Source: Collybiopsis luxurians FD-317 M1
Taxonomy: Eukaryota; Basidiomycota; Agaricomycetes; Agaricales; Omphalotaceae
Reading direction: 5' to 3'
Length of the DNA stretch: 64,000 bases
NCBI GenBank assembly: GCA_000827265.1
Contig: KN834859.1
Span: 86,218 to 150,217, forward strand
Shown: in pieces, positions 1-12,727 of the stretch
Numbering within the stretch: the stretch's first letter is position 1
How the letters are laid out: each line of letters begins with the position of its first letter
Made by a program: the position numbers and the translations under genes
The notes under the pieces: model-generated
Seen by the model: the letters and a program-made list of their open reading frames with translations, nothing else
What the model was told of the DNA's origin: nothing
The model's database searches: none

Positions 1-373
1 CCGTATTATGCTGTACTATTCCTGTTATTCTTTTCATCATTCTGATGCCTATCCGTCTCGCATTTACCGCATCCCACAGACGGTCGAAATCTGGAGACCT
101 GGCGGAACAGATCTGTCTTGAACCTTCGGCCACTTGGTCGCGTCAGTTGTATAGTATACAACCTAATTTCAATCTTGAACCTTCTTACTCAGTCCGACGG
201 GGTCAAGTTAACCAACAGTTCCAAACGATGCCTTTCGAATTGCATGAAGTGTGATCAGACAAGATTAAAATATAGTCTCCTTACGATACATTGAGAATGC
301 GAAATGACTGTTTAAGTCAAGGAACCATGCTTTCTTCGTCCTCGTATCATGCAAACACCATAAGTTGAGCTTA

Positions 374-1130
374 TCAAGCTGGATCAATAACTGCTGCGAA
401 ACACGAAGACTCACCATTAAATGGCTTCGGACCATCATATGTTAACCAGGTGAAAGAATCCCAAATGCGTAGTTGTTGGAAAACAAGGTGCTTTACACTC
501 CAATTCTTTCTCTGGCATTCGGCGTCGCAATAGCCTACCGCAGCATCGAGCGCATCTTTGAATAGGTGGCGCAAACTATCCCACTAGTTGCAGGACCAAC
601 GGAGGACTGAGGCCGAAACAGATCCGCGGCTTCCATTACTTGCTTGATACCGTAGGGAAGAATCAGCAAATTAACCGAATAAAACAGCGAGAACTAAAAT
701 CAGGTTCCTGACACCAATATGAAGAGCCCACCTTAACATTTCGGGATTCCTCTAACTTGACTACAATCTGTCCAGCCATGGGATTGTGACAGTTGGCATA
801 CCTGACGCAGATTGTGTACCCAACTCTAGCGCTTTGATAGACTTGGGAAAACGATCCGTCCCGGTCGTCGAAGTTGAACAAAACGGTTAGCTTGTCCCCA
901 TAGATATCCTTGCAAATGTATACAGGTCGCACTGGCCAGGGATCTTGCTCGACTATTTCTACCAGGAAACACAATGTTTGCGCGGAATAGGCTTCAGCTT
1001 GTCGTTCTCGCGCGCCGCTTGCTAATAAGCTCTGGCCGCTTCGCAATCTTCATTAGGATTCGGAGTATCCTTAGCATAAGGAGAAGGAATATAAAAGCGA
1101 CCGTCAGGTTCTTCGAAAAAGCCATCGCAA
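374..1130 (-). pseudogene. Decayed MYND zinc-finger protein gene
   Basis: On the minus strand, 1046 to about 760 encodes a stretch (KDIYGDKLTVLFNFDD, then ARVGYTICVRYANCHN) that resembles the N-terminal region of agaricomycete MYND-finger proteins. After it come FPYGIKQVMEAADLF-like codons and then half of a MYND finger near 500-540 (YCDAECQRKNW-x3-H). The upstream CxxC half (RCARC) lies in a different frame from the YCDAEC half, so at least one frameshift splits the finger. No uninterrupted splice path joins the parts. MYND fingers bind proteins through two zinc ions; the role of this family is unknown. I infer a pseudogene. A sequencing error or an intron I missed is the alternative. A second broken MYND gene lies at 35.8 kb. 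Confidence 0.5.
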
Positions 1131-1996
1131 TTCCTCTAGAGAAGGAAATGCTGCCTATACGTGACCACGAACAATTATAGACTCAAATACGGATAAATTG
1201 AATTTTACGTACTTCATCTCGTAAGTTTGGGAGTACCATGCTCAGTCGTTGAGGCGCAAAGCGATGATGGTGGCGGTTCGTTTGAAACTTAACCGAAACA
1301 GGAAGCGCCCATATAAGCGCTCGTGATGTTGTACAGTATATCTCGCTTTGGCCTTAACTTCTATCCTTCATCTCAAATCAAGGGGCTTTTGTTTCTAGTC
1401 CCTTGATCCACCTCCACTTACTATAATAGATTTCATGTCCTCGGAATCAAATACTCGTAGTAGCATGTACGCTCCGCCGAAAAATCCAAACACGAGGCAC
1501 CCCAGAACCCAGAACAAGTTTAGAGCGACTCCCGTTGTGGAGTTGTGTCTCGGACATTTGGATTTCTCAGTTCAGTTAAGTTTTCCAGAACCGCAGAACT
1601 AGCCTCTCCAGATAACATATTCCGTACCTTTCCTTGATTATCGGCTATATCTGTAATTGGGGTTCTGTCGGAGAACATGGTAAAGTTCTGTCATTTCCCA
1701 AAATATCACGCTCGAATCTATTCTATTGGTAGATGAGGGTCTGAAGTGATCATGCCACTGGTGCTGGAATACATTTATTTCTCAGCTTAGCCCGTTCTCC
1801 TCGAAATTGTACACCGCAACGTCTTTTAATTCCGTTCGGGGAAAGGCCGTAAATAGTTTAAAACGTTCATGCTCATCGCATTGGTTACCTTATTTTTGAA
1901 GGGTGGAATACAGAACTGTTTGTGCCTATCTGTATAAAGATACTCAAAGATTTGGTATCAGCCGAGGCTGCGCCTACGCCGTGCTATACTTTCAAG
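1131..1996. other. Intergenic stretch, no gene recognised
   Basis: Only short open frames occur here and none shows a recognisable motif or a convincing splice chain. The right end must hold the promoter of the membrane-protein gene that starts at 1997. Confidence 0.5.
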
Positions 1997-3456
1997 ATGG
2001 CCTCCACCTCCTTCGACTATCTTACTTGGAGCTATCGTAGTTTATGTGGTTTGATTACGGAGAGTGTACTCTATGGTATGACATTCATGTTTGTCTGTCA
2101 ACGAGTCTGACGAGTTTCTATATTTTAGGCATATACATAGCTCTATTCTCCTATGCAATACGCCAGCTGTGGTCCGTCTTCGTAAAACCCTTGTACGACG
2201 CTCTTTATTTCTCATGTTATCTCTAGGTTTCGAGATAACGATCGAACTCATGCTCGACTCATGACACTGTTTACCCTGATGCTCATGTTTTTGATGTCTA
2301 CGACTTTATGGACACTAGACATTGTCGATTCAATGAGAGGACAGAAAGAGGTTTTCCTAAACCCGAATGGAACAATCGACGAACGGGCAGACGAATACCA
2401 AAAAGAGCTCAATACCAGGATCATTGTTCAAACGACAATATTCTCTGCGGAGGTCTGTCTTCTTCACCGAAAGTCGGTCTCACATCTGACCGTGCTATTA
2501 TCGTTCAGTATCTTATTGGGGATACTGTAGTTGCTTGGCGAGCGTGTGCACTTTGGGGTTATAGTAAGAAAGTGATGTTCCTCCCGGTGTTATTCTTAAC
2601 GTCAGCCACCGGTAAGTCACGTAATACGTCCTCCGGATAGTCTGAAACTAAGAGCTTAAACGGCATATAGTGCTGATTTCATTCTTCGTCGGTTGCCTTG
2701 GAAAGACAAACTGGGCCTTTCTTGAGGGAGAATCCAAGACGTGTGCTAATGCCTATCTCGGAGTATTTTTTCTTTCCATAGCCACAAACGTCGTGGCTAC
2801 AAGTCTTATTGCAGCAAAAGCCTGGTAAGCAAACGACTTGTCATGTTCACCTGTTGGAAGTATCAACGCTTTCTTGTGTAGGATGCACCATCGTCTCTTA
2901 TTGAGCGCTTCGGCGGAACAGAAATCTCGAGTAATGAAAGTCCTAGTACTGTTAGTTGAGTCAGGTTTCATCTACCTCCTCATTTGGGTGAGTCGCACAA
3001 TTCTTCTATTTTCCAACTTCTACTGAAATGTAAAATTGCCTCTCAGGCCGCTAAAAGCATGGGTGCATTCGGAAATCTCCCCGAGGCCAATGCACAATTC
3101 ACCGTTAATATGTTGAACATGATGGGCAATCAAATTGTTGTTAGTCTTGCCCCGAAGTTGATCGTTCAACATCTTAATCTCTAATGTTTCAACTTTAGGG
3201 TCTATATCCGACATTGTTGGTGATCTTAGTACGTATGCAGTTGTCAGCATTCAAAGCCGCGGAAGTAGAGCGTTATAATAACTGGGGAAAATCTGTGGCC
3301 GCTGAGAGGGGAAATGAATCTCGTAGGATGGAAGACGGAATGATTTTTGCAAGCCCAACCGAAACGCTGGCTGTAGGGACTTCAACCACCAGCAGCTGGC
3401 CAACTAACTTGACACTGCTGGGATCAGAAGCAGCTGGCGAAAGTCATCCCTCGTGA
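1997..3456 (+). CDS. Seven-transmembrane fungal integral membrane protein (GLYPT type)
   Basis: Splicing out six or seven introns gives a protein of about 300 residues with seven hydrophobic helices. Helix 1 is LITESVLYG|IYIALFSYAI, helix 2 LMTLFTLMLMFLMSTTLW, helix 3 carries GDTVVAWRACALWGY, and helix 7 starts with IVGLYPTLLVILVRMQ. The order of helices, the W-R-x-x-x-L-W motif and the GLYPT motif match the large agaricomycete family of integral membrane proteins (DUF6533/DUF6534-like). The tail after the last helix is hydrophilic and Ser/Thr-rich. An apparent stop at 2224 lies inside an intron (2172-2226, donor GTCCGT). Removing that intron restores the continuous reading RQLW|FRDNDRTHARLM. 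The ligand or signalling partner is unknown; a receptor-like role is only inferred from topology. Confidence 0.82.
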
Positions 3457-3680
3457 AATATATGATGTTTTATAATGATATAGCTTGGTACAATAAGGCA
3501 GTACTTTCTACAATCATCGATGTTTAATTATGTACTTTACTTAATGGAATTATTATGGCGACCCCCTGACCATCTGAATCTTCCAGCGATTCCCCACTCA
3601 AATTCAGTGTGCTTGTGCCCCGCGGCAGCTCCACAGGCAATCCCCAATGCTCATGCCTCCGGCAAGACGTCCCTATCTTG

Positions 3681-5025
3681 TCACCTCCTGCCTGCAGCCA
3701 CCCCTCCACTCCGTTCCCACTCTGCGCACAAACCCAAAACTCCTTCCAAATTTTCCTGGCTTTCCCTGTGAAGATAGCGACGTAAAGCCTTGAACACACG
3801 CTCTCGTAACTGCGGATCCCCTACATCCTTGTAATCATCCTTGTACTTCCTTATTGCTTCGTCGAGCTCCTCGCGTGCATCAAACTCACGCGTTTCCAAA
3901 TAGTATAAGAATTCCTGAATAAGTCGCTTCTTTGATTTTTCCTGAATGCTGGTCTGATGGTGCTCAGACTTGATGCAACGAACGAGCGTTTTCATAAGTT
4001 GGTCCTCGGTGGAACGAGGCTGCTGTTGCATAGCAACTGGTGTTTGTTGTCGAGAATTATCCCTTGAAAGCGGTGACGGAGAGTTCCATCCAATATTATC
4101 ATTGGGCCCGGTATAAGGAGGAACAGGTGGAGAAGAAGGATAACGCGGTTGCTGAAAATCCTTTCTGCGAGGAAAACTGGTATTACGGTCTGCATAATCT
4201 GGTTCTTGAAAATCCTGATCCGAGTATGAACTGCGACTCCGTTTATTCCAGTTACCCTCGTACACGCTCGGCCTTCGTCCCTGATTCCCATTGATCTGGT
4301 CAGACGCAACTGGAAAAGTGGAACATTATCAATCTTTAGCGATTCAATCATCAATTGAATCAGGGACGTACAATCTGCACCGGGCCGTCTGGAATACTCC
4401 TCGACTTGCTCAAATCTCAGACTACGAGTGTCTATTACTTGGCGTTTGAATATAGAAAGCCGGCGCCTGCAAAGTAGCACACCCACCGTGCGTGTCAAAC
4501 AATTCGTTATTTCTGATGCTCGAAGCGCCCCTTTGATCAACTAATGATGTTTTTTTTTTTTTGCGTAAATGCTCGATCTTCTATAATACACTCGTACGTA
4601 CCATGAGAGCTCCCTGCATGATAATCTGTAGGTCCACTGTATACATTGGTAGGTCCATTATAGTGCTTGTCGCCGAAGTTCCAGCCTTGGCCATTGACAG
4701 TCCCACTCCTAGCAATTTCAACATGCTCTACAATTTATCGAAAAATGAACGAGGCATTGGTCAATTCGGCGGGTCGTTGCGATTGTTATATAGTAATAAA
4801 TAGCGTACTATCTGTGCTCTGACCATTATAGTTCGTCGAATATCTCTGGTCATTGTTATGTCGATAAACGTTCCCTCCCACAGCATTAAACTCTCCGCCA
4901 TATATAACAAAATCCGATGCGCGTTCAAAGAGCTTCCGGTCACCCGGGCCCGGGTAGGTATTCATTTTTGATTTTTGGTACGGCCCTGGATTGGGTGGGT
5001 AGTAGGAGTATGTATCGTCCGACAT
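3681..5025 (-). CDS. Hypothetical low-complexity protein with GGEFNAVGGN motif
   Basis: This is a multi-exon minus-strand gene. The first exon starts at 5025 (MSDDTYSYYPPNPG) and holds SDFVIYGGEFNAVGGNVYRH, a motif recurring in uncharacterised agaricomycete proteins. A second exon (about 4720-4603) carries on in the same style (SGTVNGQGWNFGDKHYNGP), with Gly/Asn-rich repeats resembling short beta-strands. The last large exon (to 3681) has a Pro/Ser/Gln-rich linker and then a charged helical segment (KSKKRLIQEFLYYLETREF) of about 90 residues. Small exons between 4470 and 4300 (APAFYIQTPSN; RPGAD) bridge the two parts. One junction near 4600-4470 could not be closed in phase, so the internal structure is provisional. 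No enzyme motif is visible. Confidence 0.6.
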
Positions 5026-6954
5026 TTGGAGAGAGTTCTGGGGGTGAAAAGCACAAGCAAGAGAGGTGTGCTTGGGAATATCGAGCCACGAGGTCGATGT
5101 ATCAAGCAAGGTCTAAACCGAGCGCTAATGTGTCGAACTTTATTAAGATGACATACAAATTGCTGTTGGAAGACACTGCATCTGACCAACAGAACTAGTT
5201 CAAAGAAAAGACGCTGGTATCCTCAGCCAATGGTTCTCCGATCTACTTCTCCTCATTAAGTGCGACGCCGCGTTGTGTTCAACTGGCGCTAAAACCGATG
5301 TTGTCGGACGCTCAATTCTGATAAGTGCTCGTGAAAAGAGTTCGTTCCCTCTGGTGACATGTACGCACAAGAAACATAAGTGGGACAGCTCCTCAAACCA
5401 CTATTCTCTCTCCCATTGTTATGAGTTCAATCTTACACATTTGGCGATGCACCTTGACCGGCTCTGTCTCGATAAATCCCTCTTGCTCTCTCTCCAAACT
5501 ATCCTCTAGCCGTACATTTTGCAACGGCCCCTGTGTTACGCAAATTGCTCCGAGAAGGTTTTCCAGAGGAGGACAAGCAAGAGGCTTTAGAAGGGGTGGG
5601 TAGACATCGTTTATTCGTTTTCCGAGTAAGAAATCGAAATTGGCGAATGAGCTGGCACTGATACGAAATGACATAAATCCAAGACTGACCCAAATCTTTA
5701 CGATCCCTGCCCTCTGCCATTGTCGTTCCCTGTCCATGTCTCATCCCCGTCCTCAGTCCTTGACGAACCGAGTCCAGTGTTCGCAGTGAAGGGCATCACA
5801 TATTGGAACTTGTACGCCTGACATTCAAAATAACACACCCAAGTATAGCATAGGGAAAACGTTGAATCTATGGGTCGCTAGCGAGAGGAGAAGATCCCCT
5901 GAAGGCACAATACGCGTAGTACGACCTTGACTTTGACCTAGTCCTCGAACTCGTGCACATTGTCATCCATCCATCCGCGCACATGAAATCCTAGTGACAT
6001 GAGCACTGGACAAGCTATCAGCTAACGCCAGCGGAGCGCGTGATGAGAAAAAAAGGTATGAAAGTAATCACCATCCAGAGAAGAGGACAGTTTGCCCCTC
6101 GCAAGGCATCAGGTAGGTTGAACAAAAAGAAAAAACGGAAACGTTGAAACAATCCGATTTGGGTAGAAAAGAAAGCCAAAGTCGAACAACAGACCGAAAC
6201 CTACCTCTCTGCGTTCGACAACAGCTATAAATGGGAAGTTTGTTTCTTCGACATTCCTGCACCTTATAGACTGGCCTGGGTGAATATATGGAGTGTGAAA
6301 GGGAGAAGGTGAATGAACTAGACGCCCAAAAACAGTTGGGAATTTTCCCACAGCGCAAGCCACTATCTCGATTATCTTATCTATGGGTTTCCAATCCGAG
6401 GCTGCTTCTCTTGGAGACTGGTGTGGTCAACGTGATCAAAACTCGATTCAACAGCTGGCTCCGGGAGCATAGTCTCTAAGCTAGGCAGATTCATAGCTGT
6501 CTCCAAAAATTCACTTCGTCCTGATGAAGGTAGGAACTTCAGAGAGCGTGCATACTATCGCTCCAGGGTAGTACTTGTAATTTTTCTCCTACAGCCGTTC
6601 GGTCGAATGGTTAGTCGACCGCAAGGCAGCTTCAAGTGACCTTTTACTCCTGCTTGACCTTACGCAGTTTCATTGGATGTAGTAGGTACCGAAGCTTCAC
6701 TTTCGCAGGTTTCGTGCTTAATGCCAATTGAACTCTTCTATACAGTGAGCGCTCTACTTCGAAGGGAGACCGGAGAGTAGAAGTTTCAACAGCTGCATTA
6801 TTCCTATGTATGGGGAGTACGATACAGTCCAAAAAGGAGGGGAGAGTATGTAAGTGTGTCGTTAATGTTGACACGAAGTCCATGGGATCTGATAATGTCA
6901 AGTCCGTGGCTATAGGATATGGTTCCCGAAAGTCGAAATATCACCTATGAAGTT
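5026..6954. other. Intergenic stretch, no supported gene
   Basis: The longest minus-strand frame with an ATG is 114 codons (5737-5393). Others at 6363-6109 and 6901-6644 are shorter. None has a recognisable domain, signal peptide or paralogue in the window, so I do not call them genes. Part of this stretch will be the promoter of the gene starting at 5025 and the 3' flank of the gene ending at 6955. Confidence 0.45.
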
Positions 6955-7732
6955 CTAGGGCTCGTTCCCGATTGTGAACGACCTCAAGAAAACATGAACC
7001 GGTTGGCACGTAGGAAAGTTGTATCCATAATCTGCACTCCACGTAGCGGCTCTGAGGACGAGGCCCATCTGAGCAGGGTTAGAGGTGCGATTACAGATGG
7101 ACCAGTCGTCTGCTGTCCCTTCGGCTGCAAGCAATGGGCCGGGGAATGGGCTGCCGTTGGGGTCAGTGCTTACCTTTGTGAAACAGAAGTGATGTAAGTA
7201 CTATTCCGACCAGAAAAACTATTGGGTGAGGTGTACGCACGACTTCACAGTAGTCTTCATCGATCCCTGCTAAAGAGCCAGACGGAGAAAGAGCGAAGGG
7301 GACAGGGCCTCCATCTTCGGTGCTGTGTGCAATCCAAGTTGCAGTCTGATCGTTTCCGTCGGGGTACCCGATTCCAACCAGTCCAGAGTTGTTAAGTTGG
7401 AAGAGGCTGCCAACTGTCGCTCCAGAATAGTCTGCAGTCTATCAGAATGAACAAGCAATGAGTCAAAGGAAAACTACAACAGAGGGGATTATTGGACAAC
7501 GAACAGCAAGAACCGCACCAGTGAAGGGCGCAGAAGTTGCAAAAGTGCCCATCGCAAGCGGTATCTCGGTGCCAGTTTGGTCGTATTGGGCCCATAATGA
7601 AAAATAATCGGCATTATTGCTAACTCCATTGGTAGGGAAGTTATTGCAACCTCCATCTCGCTTGAATACTGCGGCGCCAGCGGCACTGCAGGCGAAGAAG
7701 AAAATAGAGGGAAGAACAGCTCGAGCGATCAT
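6955..7732 (-). CDS. Small secreted Kex2-processed 4-Cys protein, copy A
   Basis: Three exons (7732-7519, 7431-7241, 7173-6955) encode about 207 residues. The start is a hydrophobic signal peptide (MIARAVLPSIFFFACSAAGA) followed by AVFKRDGGCNNF, where KR is a likely Kex2 site. Four cysteines are shared with the paralogue at 19581-20317: GC near the mature N terminus, DYCEV, ICNRT and TCQPV near the C terminus. They suggest two disulphides. Other shared blocks are NSGLVG, GGPxPFxLSxxGS.AGI.EDYCEV and YGYN....CQ.V.VFLRS. Both intron positions are also shared. No enzyme motif is seen; an extracellular or cell-wall role is inferred only from secretion. Confidence 0.8.
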
Positions 7733-10700
7733 CTCTGAATGTGAGTGGGGGAGAGAGGAATGGATCAGGTACAGAAGCAGAGGAGGAATCTCTGTGTGTG
7801 GGAGGGAGGCCGAAACACGAAGTTATCCTGGAGGGACGATGCGGATTTAAACCATTTTGTGATACATCCTTGGCGAGCCCGGAAAGGTCAAGTCTCCCCG
7901 CGCTATACAGTTGGATTTCGGAATGTGATGACGTTTCAAGTGAGGATGGAATAGATACCGTATGAAAGATTAAAAAGGTATACGGAACGTGTCTTCGGAT
8001 GTCTCGACCTACCGGCTTTTATGTAGAACCCAATAAAACCTACCGGTGTCCAGAGCCCGCTACGTAGAAGGTGTAAGGTCATCTTCACACCGTTAAATAT
8101 CTCCTCAAACCGGCCAGGGTTGGATAGGAAGTGAGAAGCTTTTGATGAATCATTGTACTTGATTTAGTTATCACAGCAGGCGGTACACGACTTCAATAAT
8201 AATCGACGTGGATGAAGACAAAAACGCGAAAAGCACGTTGTCGAAGAACAAAATATCATGGATGGTGTGAACAACTACTTAACTTGGATCAGGCAGATAG
8301 CTTGATCGGATCGCTAGACTCTGAATTCGTAAAGTGTGTTGGGTAGCTCGGATACGATGGGTAGAGTGATGAGAATGTGTTTTGATCCTAGCATGGGTAA
8401 ATACCGGCAGTGCGGGCAGTGCGGATAGTCGGTGGAAGGAAAGTGTACTTGACATTGTTATGTTGTAGTGCGTCTCTCGTGAAAGAGTACGATGTAAAGC
8501 CAGCGGTTCAAGATCTCCCCGCAGGTTGCAAGGCCCCTAGTTCTTGCACTGTTTTCTGCCCGGTTGGGGGATCGATACCGATCTTGGGCACGTCGAAGGA
8601 TTGATAACGAAGGATAAATTGCTATATGCTTACTTCCCATAAGTCTTCTGCTATAGTGCTAGCCACTTTCCTCTAGGAATTGCGTCTTCCCTTTCTGATA
8701 ACTTTGGAGAACATCTTGCAGAAACAGCAATAGTCCTAACGCCCATCGTAATGAAAGGATGATGAGGTTCAGGCTAAGTCTGGCGTCGGTAGAGCGCTTA
8801 GGGGGAGCCGGTAAGTTGGCGGTCTTTGATTCCTCCAGCTTCAACGCATCTTGAGCTGTTTACCATACAAACCTGTGCTCTGCGGAAGAGTACTCGAATC
8901 TAGCAGGTCCTTCCCAAATTTTGCTATAAATTTCCAGCGTTGAAGGGGTTGCCAGTACCTAACTGCCAGGATGTGACTCCCTTTCAGTCAGTTGATGTAA
9001 AAAATACGAGCGTAGAGAATCGACGAATAGCTTGATGGCCTGGGAAATGAGGCAGCTGATAATTGAGAAACCATTGGCAGTCCATTGCGGAAGTCAGGTC
9101 CCTGAAGGGTTGGGTTCCGTGGGAAGGCTGCGAGAGCATCTTGAAGGGAGGAGCGGGAGAGTGGTAGGTACGCTCTGTTCTAAACATAATCCCGGCCTGG
9201 GGTAGTCAATATTCTCAGAGCTGGTGATACAAAGTGGAAGGAGCAACATTTCCTTATCCCCGACAACGCAAATAGATAGCACCGCCGGCCTTGCTAATTG
9301 ACGGTCTGATACGAACACTACCTGCTGTGCTGTTAAGTGGTAACTTGGAGGAATGAGTACTTCATCGGTGGAGCTACCGCCAATGTCTCCAGAGCGTAGA
9401 TACGAGTTAAGTTCTATGTGAGCTTGACATGAGTTGTAAGTTTGTTTCCTACGATTGTCGAATCTATGCAGATATATTAGTCCAGAAAGAGGATTTGCGC
9501 ATAAAGGTTTGCGGTAAATTTAAGTGCTGATGCCTAATACATGACGCGAAAAAGATAAGGAGTGCAACTTGAAGAACGCGTTAGCCTGGTGGCCGAGAAC
9601 TCCGGTGCTGAGTGAGCGTAGTCTGCATGCTTTGGTGCGTTATCGTCTGCGTACCTAGGAGTAATTCCTATCACTTATCTGTCAAAAACTGTACCCGGAA
9701 CAATTTCTTTTCAAGCTTTCCAAACCCCGCTAAATGTCTGTGAATTTTTTCCGTTACCCTCTGTCTGTATTTCACTGGACAATCGCGCTTGTAAGTGATC
9801 AGTACTTTGAGTCCGCCGCTCGACAGCATATATGCCAGATGTGGTCAAAGTCGTCGGTTAAGCCTGCCAATCGTTGATTTCATTCTAGGAAAAGAGTTTG
9901 AGTTTCTTAGTGACGACTTCGACTTCTATTCTCACCCGAGTTATGCGGCATAAATAGCCTTATATATATATATAGCTGAGAGGAACTTCTGCGGTAAAGG
10001 CTGACAGATTATACATCAATATTTGATCATAAGATATTTCGGAGGTTGAAACAAATTAAAGAATCTATAGTCATTATTCCGACTTCGGGTTCTGTTTTGT
10101 AGTACTAGTAGTCATTCAAATTTGTATTGCCGCTCAGATTGCCGGCACGGTCCTCAGTTCTCGTTTTGCTTCCTAATTTGCTCTGAAATCCCCTCTCTAC
10201 GGCCAGCTCCTGAGCTATCCATGCTGCGCAGCAGCCCTTGTAGAGACTTCGGAAAGATGAGAAAAGTTAGACAAGATAAATCGGATAGGATGGCTGTCTT
10301 TGACCTTCCCGCGTAACCATCATTGTTTTCAGTTGGTAGATGTATTGTTGCTTCCATCAGGTTTTTCAGTGCTTGTCACGGGGATGATCCAGGCAAGCCT
10401 CCTCTCCTTCAGAACGTTACATGTGCTTGTTTGCCCATCTAAGCGGGGATAACCCCAGGTAACAGTTCTTCCACTCATTTCGCCAAGCACCCCCAAGCGC
10501 TCCTTGCTCGATTTCTTGTAGACTCCATAGAAAAATGGAACTTGCTGCAGCTCAAAGCGGATGGTTTTCAATCTCATCCGACGTATCGACGGAAACCTCA
10601 ATACATTAACTGCCGACGATATTGGGATAACATTTGATTACGATCTGTTGCTGGGCGTGGACTTGTTCTATCCACAGGTAAGTAATGTTATGTTTTCGGA

Positions 10701-10814
10701 CTTTCTTTCACTTAAGTCTTTGGCGCAACGGTCCGCATGACCGATGTGATTAAAGACCCACAGCCCTATTATTCAACGTTTGATCATGATCGACCCATTT
10801 ACAACTCTACCTGC
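7733..10814. other. Long intergenic stretch, no gene recognised
   Basis: About 3 kb with only short, motif-free open frames. A short TA dinucleotide run lies near 9960-9974. Close to 10680 a GTAAGT...AG pair just upstream of the next gene could be a 5'-UTR intron. I see no transposase, reverse transcriptase or terminal repeats. Confidence 0.45.
9959..9976. repeat. TA dinucleotide microsatellite
   Basis: A short uninterrupted run of TA repeats (about eight units) in a gene-free stretch. Confidence 0.8.
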
Positions 10815-12727
10815 ATGTCTCAGCAAGCAAACGCAGACCAAGAGCCTCAACACTTCCAGACAATAATCCAAATCTTTTACGACTCTGGTAGTTTGAAGGC
10901 CAAGAGTCTTTCCACGACTAATATTTCATGGCATAAGCAATGCAGAAACGATTTGAGCGCAATGAAACTGCCATTCCCACCTGCAAACAGCCTCGTATGT
11001 TCTGTCTGTGATAGCGAAGTTCAAATGGCATGGAACGTCCATGTCGAAGACGTGAGTTACAGGTGTCCTTGGAGAATCTCAGTTCTAATACCACCCGCAC
11101 ACAGCAAATCGTGAAGCAAATTAATCTCGCTTTCAGTTCAAATCATGAAGCGATCCATGAAACACAGCGAAAGCTAGATGACTTGGATATGTGAGTTGAT
11201 TTGTGTTTATCTATTCAGCTTCCGGTTACCCATTTTTTGATTATCCAGTTATCAAATGCGTATACTGAAGAGGTGGATAAATCCTTTCGGGGGTGAAAAG
11301 TTCGTCAGTTCTCACATTCCCTCACGGATACGGAAATGACATTTTCACAGCTCAACGCTAGCCGGAGTGCTGCTATCTAGTAGAGCTAGCAAGGACTACT
11401 ATGAGGCGTCCAAATGGGGAACGTGGGCTTCCTCTTCCCTTCTTACCCCGACGTTCCCTCTTCAATCCGCCCCTTCCAAACCTTCAGGCAAATACAAAGG
11501 GGCTTCTCAGCAAGCCATTTTCAGAGATCTCCTAGCTCCACCTATATCTACTGTTTCCACAACGTCTTCATCTTTGCCCCCTAAACCAGCTCGTCCATCA
11601 TCACTTCCCCCTAAACCCCCGGTCTTTGCGTCTCATCCCTCATCAGTCTATACCCAGAGAGTAGCGACCTCAACAAGCTCTCTGAATGCTGTGGGTCCCT
11701 CTCCCCCTACTTCAGTCCGTCCGGTATGTGTATCTTTGGGTCTTCACCCCTCGAGTAATTGATTGCTTTAAAGACCCCAGACCCTCGAGACCGATATAAA
11801 CGCTCCATAAGCCTTATTTCCTCCCCACTCCCTGTTGCCAAGCGCTCCAAAATTAACGATGATGAATACTTCTCCTCCTTCGTTAGCCGCGACGACTTGG
11901 AACGCAAATGCACCGAACTGCAAGTCGAGCTGACGCAGGAGAAAAATGCCCGTGCTGATATTGAAGTGCAGATTCATCGACTGCAACAAGTGCTTCAACA
12001 ACGAGGATGCAACGAAGGTCACTCGGATTCGACCCCTATCGTTCTATCGCAACTTGAGCTTATGCAAACGCATCAGTTGGTGCAAGGGGATGCGGAGGAA
12101 TGCAAGGTAAATTATCGAAAACTGGAAGGAGAAGTTATAACAGGGAAAGTCAAGCTTGAAGAGGATGACGTTGTGGTCAGACGGCTTCGACGAGAGGTGG
12201 AGTGTGAGAGAGAGCAGGTTGAGGAATTGCGTAGGGAGGTGGAGAGGTTGAGAGCGAGGAACGCCTCTCTGATAAGGGGTTTGGACGAGGCGGAGCGCAC
12301 AAGGCAACCTGTGGGAAGCTGTAGTGAAGAATTTGAAGCTCTAATGATGCTGGCTGAGGCGCAGCAACGGCAGCTGGAAGATTACAAGTCTCGGCTGCAA
12401 AGGGCAGCATTGACCGATGAGGGGAGGGGAACATTAGGAGGCCAGGGTAGGTCGAACAACTCAACGAGCCGGATCTATGCTGGTGAGTCTGAACGCGAGG
12501 AGCTATATCGTGCTCTAGCGCAGCTTGATCGAGAGCGGACTCTGAGGGTGGAACTGGAGGGAATAGTAGAAGATATGAGGAGGGAGTGTCGGACTCCTTT
12601 CATAGTACCTGCCCTGGTTGATGCGTTGGCTACAGTATCGAGGTTGACAACGAAGGTCAAAGCCATTATGGAAGATGATAAGGGTGTGAAGGAAGTTGAT
12701 CTACATCTTCAATTGCATGGCGTATAA
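10815..12727 (+). CDS. Coiled-coil protein of an unnamed agaricomycete family, copy C
   Basis: Five exons (10815-11051, 11105-11190, 11249-11299, 11351-11723, 11774-12727) form one continuous frame. The N-terminal ~75 residues (EPQHFQTIIQIFYDSG, SWHKQCRNDLSAMKLPFPP, VQMAWNVHVED) are conserved in the paralogue at 30129-32105. Then come a short helical segment, a Ser/Pro-rich linker with repeated LPPKP, a basic patch (AKRSK), and a long coiled coil rich in Glu/Arg/Leu from about residue 275. A conserved C-terminal block reads ECRTPFIVPALVDALATVSRL. I chose ATG 10815 because the paralogue starts at the same place; an in-frame ATG at 10737 is the alternative. The layout suggests a structural or scaffold protein, but no function can be assigned. 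Confidence 0.82.

Noticed and set aside
2224..2226. In-frame stop in the seven-helix membrane protein
   Set aside because: It falls in a 55-nt intron (2172-2226) whose removal restores the expected helix sequence.
11052..11062. An 11-nt GTGAGTTACAG unit that would restore frame in the coiled-coil gene if removed
   Set aside because: Far too short for an intron. The 53-nt intron 11052-11104 has a CTAAT branch site and matches the intron position in the paralogue.
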